Shown here piece by piece: positions 15,901-31,459 of a stretch of 64,000 bases of DNA. Within the stretch, counting starts at the first letter, position 1. Each line of letters starts with the position of its first letter. A model generated the notes under the pieces. The model was given only the letters and a program-made list of their open reading frames with translations. It did no database searches and had not been told where the DNA came from. The translations under genes and the position numbers were made by a program. The stretch covers positions 9,486,001-9,550,000 of the forward strand of contig NC_134440.1 of assembly GCF_030867145.1 (NCBI RefSeq), in the 5' to 3' direction. This stretch comes from Opisthocomus hoazin (lineage: Eukaryota > Chordata > Aves > Opisthocomiformes > Opisthocomidae).

Positions 15901-16585
15901 CCCGGAATCCAGTGACGCGGCGGGGGGAGCCCAGGCCATCGTGCTGTGTGCCACGGCATACGCAGTCACTGCCATGTCACTAGGATCACAGTCCTTCTCG
16001 AAGCTGACTTGTCTTCCTTCCTCCATTCCTGCAGTAAGAAAGGATTAAAACATTAAGGCCCATGAAATATACTAAAAACAGAAAGGGGAAAAAAAAAACG
16101 TAGTGAAGGTGGCTTAAGACAAAATGAAAATAATTTCAGAAGTCACTGACTGCTAAAGAAGCAGCAGCATTTTGTCTCATAGGGAGAAGAGAATGGGAGC
16201 TGCTCTCTGAAAAGCAGTGATATTGTGCATGACAGGACCACTGTTGAGAAATCTTAAGATATCATATAGAGATGGGGCTGTTTTCTAAAGTTTTTTCAAA
16301 AGAAACTTTAGAAAAATTTGGATGTTAAATTTTTACCCAGCTGAAGATAATTTTCTTAAATTTCCACAGCTTGCTCACCATGTTACTGTACTATTGTTAA
16401 CAATACCTTTTAACTATAAAGTTTTATGTAAAACTTGGATTTTTAAGGCTACGTCTTTGTACAAATTACGTCTGTACTGTGTAGGCAGGTGGAATAGCGT
16501 ACGCATGCATACGCAGCAGCTACACAATGCTCATACATGCAATTAGCAGATACACATACGTATTCTAAACCATCTATAAACACAG

Positions 16586-16662
16586 TCTACATACAGTTTA
16601 ATACACACACAGGTATTATTTGTGTGTGTATACACACATACAGATGTGTCTGTAGACTGTGT
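16586..16662. repeat. TG/CA/TA alternating tract with a 16-bp perfect palindrome
   Basis: Alternating purine-pyrimidine sequence. Positions 16623-16638 form the exact palindrome TGTGTGTATACACACA. Such tracts can adopt Z-DNA or cruciform structures. No gene context suggests a role. Confidence 0.8.
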
Positions 16663-19003
16663 CTCTTGGGAGATTCGAAGCAGAAGGAACAGCCTGGGAC
16701 AGAAGGATACATGGTCACAAAAACATTTCATCCCAAGCTTTGCAAGTCTGGTTTAACCGAGACCACAACCGTTTGTCCCGTAACTCTCGAGAAGCATCCG
16801 AGCTTACTTACCACAGCCGTTCGCAGGCTGCAATTCAGCCTTGACATCCTGCCAGCGCGAGTGCACGCTCCTTCCGCGACACCTGAGCCGGAGCCTGCCG
16901 AGCTCTGCCAGCAGGAAGGGGCTCAGCACTGCTTACACTGCCTCAACACTGCTCCTAAGCCAAACAAGCTCTGCTCTCCTGTACGATCTTTCTTTGTAGC
17001 ATGCATGGCCTGGGCTTGGGGGCAGATCTGTTCCAACACATTCAAACAGAATTTCAGTTAAAGTAAGTTTAAGAGCTCTACTCAAAGCATACAGGAAGCC
17101 CCTTACTCATTTTTATTAAACTCAGTGAAGTTCCTTGTAAGTTCTACTTTCAGTTGAGAACGTGCTCTTTAACGAGCGCTCCAGCTACCATTCTGCAGAT
17201 AAAAGTCAATCCATTTTAAAACTTCAACATTTCAAGCATTATATACTATACTTACAATTCAAACAAATAAAATCTGTATTTTAACTGTGACAGATATAGT
17301 TCAAATCAAGTTTGTTGCAAAGAAAAATATTTGCCAACGAGATGTTAGTGGAAGTTATGTTCTGACAAACTAGATTCAGATTTCCATTTCGCTAAATTCA
17401 CTGCTTCTATACATGAATACTTCAAAAAAAGAAAAAAAAAAAGGAAGTCTGTCACAGTGCAAAGTGCCACGTTGCTGTTTGTTCACCTTCACCCAGCCGC
17501 GTGGGTAACGCACCCCCCCAAAGAAAGTTACCCCCAATGTTCCACTTTTCCTTCTGGCCTCCTGCTGTCAGCAAGCGACGAAAGCAGACGACAGCTTAAG
17601 GAAAAGGAAAGCAGCTTCAAAACCCAGGCAGCGAGAGGAGAGGAGATGCTGGGGGAATGGGCAGGGCCCCCTGACACCCAACTGCTGTGCGCGCCGCGGC
17701 AGCACGAGAGGAGCGAGGAGGGGACGGCGGCCGGGCCTGATGCGCTTCCCTGAATTAGCTCCTCTCGCCGCCATGGCCAGCGACAAAATCCTGGGCTAAA
17801 CGCGCCATTAACATGGCCCAGCAGCACACTCCTTGCGCTCATATTCTCCCATGTTTCTTTTTTTTAAAGATAGGTGATACAGAGAAAAACATAAAGACAG
17901 GATGAAATTTTTTCCTCCTTGTTTCCTGATGTACCAGCGAGATGGAAATCTGTGCTGTTTTAAGACCTCCTCCCCCCTTTCTTTTTTTCCCCCCAGTATT
18001 CTGGAAATGAAGGGGGTGCCATTTATCAGTAGGGTACTCCAGCTGTCCCCACAGCAGAGCGAGTCGGGGAAGAGTCTGAAACCAGGGAGTCTATCGGGAA
18101 TTCTGCGAAACCAGAAATCTCCACCTGCGGTTAACAGGTCTACACTGAATCTTCCGTTTTGCTTTGGAAAAATCGCCACTTCTGCGAAGGGCCCACGCTC
18201 CACACGGCCAGATGTTGTTATGAAGCGCTTCAGTGGTTAATACATGTTTTTCCTCATGATTTTTCATAAAAGAAAAACCTGGAAAACACACTGGTGGTCA
18301 GATAGAACCTGCGTGAAGCAAATTACACGGGACTAACATCCGGTGGGAGTAAGAAGGTAGAAGCTGCCCCAGCTCCATCCAAAGCAAAACCCAGGAAAGG
18401 TCTAAAATTCTGCACTGGTGATTAAGCATTCCGGATTACAACGGATGCTGCACATTCAAAAATCTGTTGTTATACAGGTAGTAACAGAAAATGCTCCTTT
18501 CTGCTCTTTACCGATTCAGCACAAAGAGTCACTCTGACCTGGTGAGCAGCGCTGGACTGAGCAGCTTCCCTAGCAAGAAAAAGTTATTGGAAACTAGTTT
18601 TCCGCTACATCGAGATGCCTGAGCTGATGCAGCACCACCATCTGCTCCCTGTTATCATACATGAGACACAGGGTTTGCTTCTTATTTTACATCTCTTTTC
18701 ACAGTCATTAGGATAAGAGAAAACTCAGAGCCAATGCCTCACCGGTGCGATAATTAGCCCAGCTCTGAAAGAGACAATAATTTCTGCAACTGAAGAACAC
18801 AGCAAGGCACCTGCTGAAACGTGGTAGGAGCCGACCTCAATTAATCCAAGCTTTAAAAATCTGTGTCGGTGACAAGGGGCGGAACACCTGACTACGGTCT
18901 GCGCACAGCCACGAGCAGCGCGCGGGCTCCTTCCGACGGAAGGGACACGGTTTCACGGCGCTCCTTCACAAGGGCACCAACACAACCTCCCCCGGTGCCG
19001 GTG

Positions 19004-19049
19004 CCGCAGGGTGCCGGTCCCGCAGGGTGCCGGTCCCGCAGGGTGCCCA
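19004..19049. repeat. GC-rich minisatellite, 16-bp unit, about 2.9 copies
   Basis: The unit CCGCAGGGTGCCGGTC occurs exactly at 19004-19019 and 19020-19035, followed by a partial copy to about 19049. A diverged half-copy (GGTGCCGGTGCCG) precedes it. Confidence 0.85.
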
Positions 19050-19255
19050 CCCTGCCCCAGCGCTGCGGCAGGGAAGAGGACCCCGAGCGCCCTGCCTGAC
19101 CTGGCGACCGACGCATCTCTTGCTCTCAAGAGCTCTCTTCACAATGTGCAGAACCCATTTGTGAGGAACAGTGTGCCTGGGCTTGGCTCTGGTTTAAGCA
19201 GGACGAACACCGTAAGATGGAGAGAACAACTTTTTTTTCCCTGAAAAATAAAAAG

Positions 19256-22200
19256 GAAATCACGCGCCTGCTTTTAATTCCATCTTTCTAACAAGGCTAC
19301 AAGTAACCAAACGCTGGTGGCGTAAGCCTATTCATGAACACAGTTCAGATTCTTCTGCAAAAATATCAAATTCCAAACTGCACAATAATAATCCAATTCC
19401 TGCAGGGAAAAAAAGACACAATATGAACAATTCAGTAAAAGCCTAATTCTACTCTGAAGTACATCACCTTTCATCATGGATCACTTAAAAACATTGTGAG
19501 TATCTTCCAAACAAGTACTCAACAAAAGCAGTAAAGAACACGTGGCAAAAGTACAAAATGCCTTTGCGCTACTGACAGGTAATTTCATTTAAGTATTAAC
19601 ACTAGCATAAAAAATGTAGGTGTTGTTCCATTTCATTTTGAAAATACCATATAGAAAACAATGCTCATAATTCCATCCACAGGATTCTACAAAGCTGCCG
19701 CTTCATTCCACAAATCTTTGAACTGTTTCAATATGAAAACTCCCGTTTTTCAAATTGCTCAAAAATCATTACAGGAAATTTCCAAGCACTTGAACTGAAG
19801 CACAACAAAAGTATGAACTTGGTACATTTTTGCAGTTATTTCTAAAATAAGTTAATTTACATTAGTAGTCTCAAAATAACACAATGGGATTCAACTTCAT
19901 TTTAGACATTTGGAAAGCAGTGTCATACTTTATTTAAAATAAACCCATGTAAAAACAAAGCTTAAATGAAAATGGTACCTGAAAAATAAATTATTTGATA
20001 TAAAACAAATCAATAACTTAAAAACACACTAAATATACAAAATGTTTAACCATATACTGTACAGTATGGAAAACAATTGATAAAACCTTCTGTCCCACAG
20101 ATAGATTAATTTATAAACAAAAGATTACATAAGTTAAGGGAAATTAAATCAATAAAAAGACTAGAAGTACAGTATTATTCAAAATTACTGGTCAAATAAA
20201 GGTTTATCCCAACTTCTGATTCAAATGTCAAGTCATTTTCTTCTCAATGACCAAGTGAAAAAGTTCAGCTATACCACTGAAAAGTTGCTCAAAAATGTTT
20301 GGAAATAAGGAACAATCGTATGAGATGAAGATTCTCAAAGGTGAACACAACAGCAATTTTCCCAGGTTGCAGGTGGCAGTTCTACTATTACTGATTTTCC
20401 ATCGTTATCGACAAAAAGAATTTAAGTGCTGAAAATTCCACTCAACAGAAAAATATTTCTAGTTCAACCTTCGCAAACGTTTTGCCGAGTGTGATAAATA
20501 ACAAACCACGGCAGCAGGACCGAGGGACCCCACACCAGGATCGACAGGCAACCCCGCTCCCTGGGCGCTGCGTTTCGCTTTAGAGCGCAGAGAGGCTTCC
20601 ACTGCTTCTTTAAGTCACGCAGGAGGAGAACGCGACACTTTGGGTTTGGTTTAGTTTCACTACGTCAGACTGCTACAAAAAAGCCATCGCAAAACCGATG
20701 CCGCACCTGATGCGGCTAAGCGCAGACACCTTGAGAAATGCACTGCAGCGGCCAACCCTGCCGCTGCGTCCTGGAGAGGTCGCGCAGCACGCGGGCCAGA
20801 GGGAGGGAGCTGCGACCCTTCTTGTTTTTTAAATGAGTAAGTAGAAAACCAGTGAGGTATAATAAACATAGAAAATAAACGCTAGCCTTTCGATCTTTAT
20901 ATTTAGCAGTTCTATTGTGCTCAGTATCCAACACTGAGAAGTGCAGAGCTACATCAGAAGAGCTGGCCTACGGCACAGACTCTTCTGCTTCCAAGGACAG
21001 AGATTAAAGTACCTGGGGGGACAAATTCAGTTCTTGGAAAAAACAAACCCACCAAGTGCAGCTCCACTAGGGGAACTCCAAGGGAGCTGTGTCTTCTTAC
21101 GCTAAATGTGAACTTGGTCCCTTCACCCTAAAGCTATTCTTAGAAGCCTAAAAGTAGAAACGTTACAATAAGGTGCTTCACTGGTACAAAGGACAAATTT
21201 CTTCGTTACGGAAATCAAAAACACGGTACCCTTAGGACAGAGGTAGCATCAGGACAAACTGCTCTGTATTGGACTTTGGTGACTGAACCATGAGATCACC
21301 GTCAGAAGTTCACAAAGCTGTATGTTAAAAAAACCTCCCACAAACCCTAACCTTTTGCAGGTAGATATATCAGAGGACCTACTTTCAATTAACAGTTTAT
21401 TACAAGACCTGTTTATTTTGTTAAAAAAGTACGCATGGGGACATTCTCCAAGTGTGGATGTTGTTGTTGTTTTTGTTTTTTTTTTTTTTGTTAAAGCACA
21501 TAGGTAACTACAAACTATCCAAAAATTCAGTTATTACAGTTTAGAATACACTGAAAAAAAAAAAAAATCTCTCCTGAAATCTTTGAAGAATCTCTACTTT
21601 ATTTACCTTACCCAGAACATCAGAGCAACATAAAACTATAGCCAAACTATAGACTACTCATTTCCAAAACTCAACGTTCAAAATAATGGATCACCTTTAC
21701 AGTTATTTCATCATTTTGGTTTCAACTGCTGAACATTCTTTCTATAAACACAGCTATGCCGATATTTTTTCCTTGTAAAGACTTTTAATCGCTTTGTATA
21801 AACAACATTACGACAGTGTTCAACGCCCCCACAGGAAGAGGCATCCTCTCCATGTGGACACCCTTTGGTCACCGGGCCAACCGGAGCGACCATCAACTGA
21901 CCGGCCAGGGCTCGCGGCAGGGAGTGCAGCTGCCCTGCCTCAGCGCCTTGCGCATCTCTGATTTTTCAGTGGTTGTCATGCTATCATGACACAGATGAGC
22001 TGTAAAAACGTACCCAGCCAAGGGAAGGAGCAAGGTGTGTGGCCACACAGCACTACGGGGACGCTGCTCTGGACGGTGGTGTTTCCTGACCTCACCTTCC
22101 ACCTAACAGATGGATCCTCAAGTCCTTCTCAGTGCCAGACCTAGAGCAGCAGCGAAGGGATCGGCACAAGCTCAGCACAGGAGGCTACGTCAACTGCGTG

Positions 22201-22750
22201 GGCTCAGCTCCCCGCTCCCACACACACGAGTGGAGCACAGCACCTCGGGTAAATCGAACTCTAGGATGACGCAGTTTGAAGAACAAAATCAATCCGACAC
22301 TGCAGTAAACAGACACTGTCTAAAATGGAACCACAGCAGAACTAAACATGCTAAGCTGCTCCGATTCTGCCCGTGTTTATAGCTTCTCTGGTGGTGCAAC
22401 CTCCTCATCTGAAGGAACTGTACCTGCCTCTGCCAGCTTATAGAAAGTACACAGCAACGTTAGAGTTTCCTTTTCTGTCTTTACTGTGACATTTCCCTCT
22501 CTGCAAATGGTTAACAGAAGGTTTAAACTGTGATTGGGCTTGTGGCTAGCTTTCTGCACGGGGGTGAATTCCATTCATAGTGGAAACCTGGGAAGCAAAT
22601 CTAAGTTACTGAGCAGGAATAAAAACTTATTAATAAATCAACAGACTGGAAAAGACCAAGTCTGAACACAGCCTTCAAGGCATTTAGATTTTTATAAAAT
22701 TCAAATTTGGTTACATACTAAGAAAACCTGATTCATTTTTTAAATTTGTT
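19256..22750 (-). other. AT-rich block downstream of the main ELAVL1 3'UTR; possible extended 3'UTR
   Basis: This block is AT-rich and has several AATAAA hexamers on the - strand, at 19929-19934, 21396-21401, 21412-21417 and 21598-21603. It would make an ELAVL1 3'UTR of up to about 7.4 kb if the furthest hexamer is used, longer than the human one as I recall it (about 5 kb). A GC/CpG-rich patch interrupts it at about 20500-20830. No splice-supported coding exon was seen. Whether it is transcribed is unknown. Confidence 0.4.
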
Positions 22751-22756
22751 TTTATT
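22751..22756 (-). terminator. Candidate distal poly(A) signal of ELAVL1
   Basis: AATAAA on the - strand, 4.6 kb after the stop codon. That spacing fits the 3'UTR of the long, roughly 6-kb human HuR transcript. It is one of several hexamers and was chosen only by distance. Confidence 0.4.
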
Positions 22757-25700
22757 CTGTACAACACATCTAAAGCCCAGAACACCTTCAGAGAAGTTTG
22801 GAGGTGGTCTTCAACCACAGCCAGGACAGTTTTGCTCTTAACTACGCATTGTCTCGTTTTTTAGAGTGAAACTCCACAGTCTTGCAAAGAATGAAGACTG
22901 CTCATGTGCAGCTCTGGAACAGGTGTGCTCAGCAGCCGTGCCTTGGCCTGGGAAGAGCCTTCGGAGAGCGCCAGATACAACGCGTATTTGAAAACAAGTG
23001 GAGCAAGGGGCAGGTATCAAGTAAGGGCAGCAGAGCTTCCCTTTCAGAAGAAATACCAAGATAAAAGTGATTCTAAAGCTAACAGTGATGAAGCAATAAT
23101 TCAAATAACACCAGACATTCAACAGCTGGTAACACTTCCTGAAGAAGTTAATTGGTTTAACATTCACAGTCCTGAAGGCTGACCGAGCCCCGACGCGGCA
23201 GCCTGCCCTCGCATCGCGAGCCTCTTCATTGCCCCAGAAGCCGAGGCTCAGAGGTGACTGATTTGCAGACTGGCTTCCAACCCAGATGGCTCACGGCCAG
23301 CGAAGTGAAAACCCAGGGCGACTCACCACTGGAAAAGGTACAGAAGCAAAGGCCAGTCCCTGCAGGAGCACCACGGACTCACACACCAGCTCTCTCTTCG
23401 GGAAAGCAAGCGAGTTTGGGACACGAAGCAAACCGGTCCATTTGAAAACAGAGCCCCGCTGAAGCCTGACAACAGGATCCCTGGTCTTGCCATTTGTATT
23501 CCCAACGGGCAGATCTTCAGCTCCGAGCAATCCAAAAGCCTTCTCTCCCCTTTTCTTTTTAAACACATGCAGATAAACTTCTCATTTTGTCACCGTACTG
23601 CCTACCTGATCAAGTAAGTGCAAAAAGGTAACAGAGTTACCCAAATCGCAGGCTCATGAAAGCCAGGCTGACCCCTTCAGAAATGCTGGCACGAAAAACC
23701 CCATGCCCTGTCCCCTGAGACATCGTCACTCTCTTCGACACCGACACACGAGACCCTGCAACAGCCGCATGGCCGTAACTACGTGTTTTCATCAGGAATT
23801 ATGCTTGATCCTTCCAAAGCAGGTGCCTGGGGGTGTCCTGCAAGGCTTCTAACCTATTCTAAAGGACCCCAAAACATTGCCATCGCAGCTGTTCCCTGTA
23901 GCACATCTCCCGTATGGACCAGCAGATCCAGGTCTTTAAAATCTGATCATCATGTCCTAATCCAGCACCCAAAAATTCCTAGTATTCTGCACCTTACTGA
24001 GCCTACCGCATCCCACAAGAGATGTAAGAGACCTCTGGTTTGAGACAGGCCTTGGGTTTTACAAAGATCCTGTAAGCACTGACCAAGACAGAAGTATCAC
24101 CTGAAATAAACATCTATATTTCATCTAACTAAAGGATGAAAAAGCAGGAGGTATCCACAGTGTTTCTAAAGTCCCCCAGGAATAAGAGGCCAAAACCTCT
24201 CTTCAAACAGTTATGTTCAAGGGAGAGCTTCAAGGGAGGGGATGCTGGATGACATGGTAAGGAAACCAGTCGCTCATAACATTTGGGTAGAAAAACTCCT
24301 GCAGATGACTTCTTAGAATCTAGTTTCCACTTCCAGAAGTTTCCTTTTGGTCTTTACTAGTAGGATACAGAGGCCATTGTTTAGGACCAAAAGCATCAAG
24401 AATACATTCACAATTTTTTCTTGACTTCAGCTATTTATGCCAAGCATTTATTGACTGTTAGAATGGTGCAGACCATACGCTGCTTCTGGTGCCAACGCTC
24501 CATATTTTTGCAGGATTTTCTTTTCCTCTTTTCCTCTGCTCAAGCAGCAGGGCTTTGCTCCCGTGAATTGCCTGGTAACTGTTTCACAGCACCTACCACA
24601 GGAAGCTGGGACCAGATGTTTCTGAACAGAGATGTTTCCACATCACTACTGAAACAATACCCTGCCTTTCCTTCTTATTTAGCAAAGAATGAGAGATGGA
24701 AAAAATAGGGAAGCAGTCCGATGACAGCGATGCCAAAAAGCCTCCAAGAAGAGTTCTAAACCAAAGTGACAGCCAGCGAGTTCACAGCAGCGTGATGCTG
24801 GCACGGCTGCAACGGCCAGCGTGTTTGCCTTGATTACTGACACGAAGTCGTACTCAGGGCGTCATTCGTAGTGAAGCTGAACCCCCAACTAAATGCTGTG
24901 ATAAAACAGCAACTCCCATTTAGTTTGAACATTAATCTTCTATGGAATAAGGAAAGAGAATGACAGGAAGCTGGGAAGGACTGCAGACCCACCCCTGCAG
25001 AACAGGACAGTGTGAGTTAAGAGGTGATGGGTCACAGTAAGAGGCCTTCTCTACACCAGGCAGTTTGAACTTGGGGAAAATCCCTCCAATGCTTCTGAAT
25101 CTCTCCTTATACCCAGAAAAGAAGTATTTGTTGAACTGACAAATAAATGATGATGAATTGGTGGAAACCTCTGGAGCAGACACTGGAACAGACAGCTGGC
25201 AAGCACACTTTGGGGGGTGTGGGTTGGCTGGTTGCTTTGTGACAGCCACCGCTCTACAGACCACCATGCTTCTCAAACGATGGCACAGTGAACAGGAGCA
25301 GCAGGAAAGGCAAGGTTGAATGGATTAATAGCAAAAATCCCACTTACATTCACTGCACACAGGCTCAAAAAGAGTGGGAGGCTTCTCCCTGTGCCAAGGC
25401 CTACCTATACAACTGTAAGGATGCCACCGGCAGCTCCAGAAATCCCAGCGCTGTCGAGGAAATGCTGTTGCTGGAGGTAATTAATGGGCACGGGCAGCCG
25501 GGTCAGCTGCTCTTCAGCAGCAGCACGCAGAGACGCTGACGCAGACTTTGGGCTGTGCAAGACTGCAGATCCCATTGCAGGAAGAGGAAAAACGATTGTG
25601 AGCAGAAGGCAAGGTCAGCTGGGGGTGGAGTGATCCGAGCAGGTGGCATGGAACGGCCTCTGGAATTTGAAAAATCAACTTCGGGACTGGTAGAGATTCA

Positions 25701-25929
25701 CACAGAAAAAGGAGACACTGCGATAAAACTGCCACTCTCCCCGTTTTCTCTACCTTCTGGCAACTGAGCACGAACACCAGACCTGGAAGCTGCCCAGGCC
25801 AGGTCTCTTGCACAGCACCCTCACACAGCCTTTAGGTGATGTTCCAGCAATCCTTTTCAGGTTTCCTACCAAAGAACACCTGCAGGGTGACTGATATCAG
25901 TCTGCGGCACACAGTTTCTGTACGACAGA
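22757..25929 (-). other. ELAVL1: ELAVL1 3'UTR, distal part (long isoform)
   Basis: Sequence between the proximal and distal candidate poly(A) signals on the ELAVL1 strand. It is moderately AT-rich and has no recognised repeat. It should be present only in the long mRNA isoform. Short open frames on both strands here are not supported as genes. Confidence 0.5.
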
Positions 25930-25935
25930 TTTATT
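25930..25935 (-). terminator. Candidate proximal poly(A) signal of ELAVL1
   Basis: AATAAA on the - strand, 1.43 kb after the stop codon. This matches the length expected for the common human HuR mRNA of about 2.4 kb. A very U-rich mRNA segment lies just upstream (26060-26190), where HuR could bind its own transcript. Confidence 0.55.
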
Positions 25936-27354
25936 GTCGTGCACTTGCTTCACAACCCTTTTTCTTCCACTCATCTGTCAAAGGAGTCACTTAAAACTCT
26001 TCAAGAGGAACTACGGTTCTTTAAAACAACACTCTTTGAAAGCTGGACACTTTGTGCAATACTTAGCAAAAAAACAACAGAAAATAAAAAACAAAACAAA
26101 ATTTGAGCAAAACAAAATCAAATTTAATGTTCTTAAATGCAAAAGTAAAAACAAACAAAAAACACAAAAAAGCAAAAGAAAATTAACAGAAACAGAACAA
26201 CTCAGTTTCAAGGCAGTCTGCAGAAAACTTTGGGGATTAACCTTCAAATCTACAAATCAAAGGGGTTTTCTTGTTAATATCTAACTTGCAAGTATAAGTA
26301 CTTTTCTGCTGAGTGTTCAATAAGTAAAGCTAGTTGTCAAAACAAAATCCTATTAAAATAGAAAAATCTAGCACTCATTAGAAGGGATGCGAGAAATACA
26401 ATGCTCAAATGTTTATAACTGTTTTTTCTTTACAAAGTAGAACTACCAAAGGAATTCAAACTAGAATGATCTTTGAAAATGAGTAAGTATCTTGCTGCAT
26501 TACAATGTACCAGTAAGTAGTGCACCATGCATTAAATATTTGGACAGAAGAGATTCAGTTTGATAAAGGAGCAACATGTATTCACACTCTCTTTTTGGAG
26601 TTTCATTTTGACTCTGAAATCTTCCTGGAGTTTCTTCGAAACTCTTTGGTCCATTCCTATTCCAAAGTGGGCTTTAAAAGTAACGTTTCTAAAACCTTTG
26701 AATTCGACAGCTTGGCCACTGCTCAGTGTGCAACTTACCTCATCAATGGTGTTAAAAGTTATGCTGGCATGCTACTACTTACAAGACCTTAACTTTAAAA
26801 AGCCTAATCCTCAACTATATACGTAGTCATGAATATTAACTGATCAAACAATTTACTGTCAACTAAAACATTAGTATTTCTCAACTTTTCTTCCATACTA
26901 CCAAGTCTGGGGTAGAGAAGGTCAGGGGAATGGGTAGAAAAAACAACAACATAAAAAAACAAGAAAATTAATGAATTCAGCCTGACATTTTTCAGAAAAT
27001 TCCAGTTTTTGCAGACAACATTCAATGGAACAAATGTTAGTCTCATAAGTGAAAGCATGCTTCAATTTTACCACCATCCAGAGGGTCTCGTTAATGCAAT
27101 CTACTTCAGATTTCAGGGGATTTTAAACATGTTTTAAATGAAATAACTTAAAGGAACTTAAAATTGGTCTAACATTGTGGGATTTCAAACATTTGAACAT
27201 GTCAGTTGCATCCCAGAATATAAAACCTTTTTCACTTCTCATTTAGACTAAGACAAACACTTGTGAAAATTGGCGCAAAATGAGTTTTACACTAACAAAA
27301 ATGTTTCAACTTCTGTCACTCAATTATCTATTCCATACAAAAAGCACGAGCAAG
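25936..27354 (-). other. ELAVL1: ELAVL1 3'UTR, proximal part
   Basis: This is the 3'UTR directly after the TAA stop. Read on the - strand, the first about 340 bases closely follow the human HuR 3'UTR as I remember it, for example ACTCATTTTGCGCCAATTTT around 27270-27290. A second block near 26560-26640 is also recognisable (GAAACTCCAGGAAGATTTCA). At 26060-26190 the mRNA is extremely U-rich, with runs broken by G or A. HuR binds AU/U-rich RNA and is known to regulate its own mRNA through the 3'UTR and alternative polyadenylation, so this segment is the natural candidate for that feedback. The similarity is from memory, not from an alignment. Confidence 0.85.

Positions 27355-31459
<4,105 letters not shown>

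Larger units (their letters stand above)
12929..19255. other. Intergenic region, no gene recognised
   Basis: About 6.3 kb with mixed composition. AT-rich parts (for example 13250-13680 and 16260-17450) alternate with GC-rich ones (14880-15230 and 18850-19110). No exon, tRNA or further LINE was recognised. It contains the TG/CA palindrome and the 16-bp minisatellite listed separately. Confidence 0.55.
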
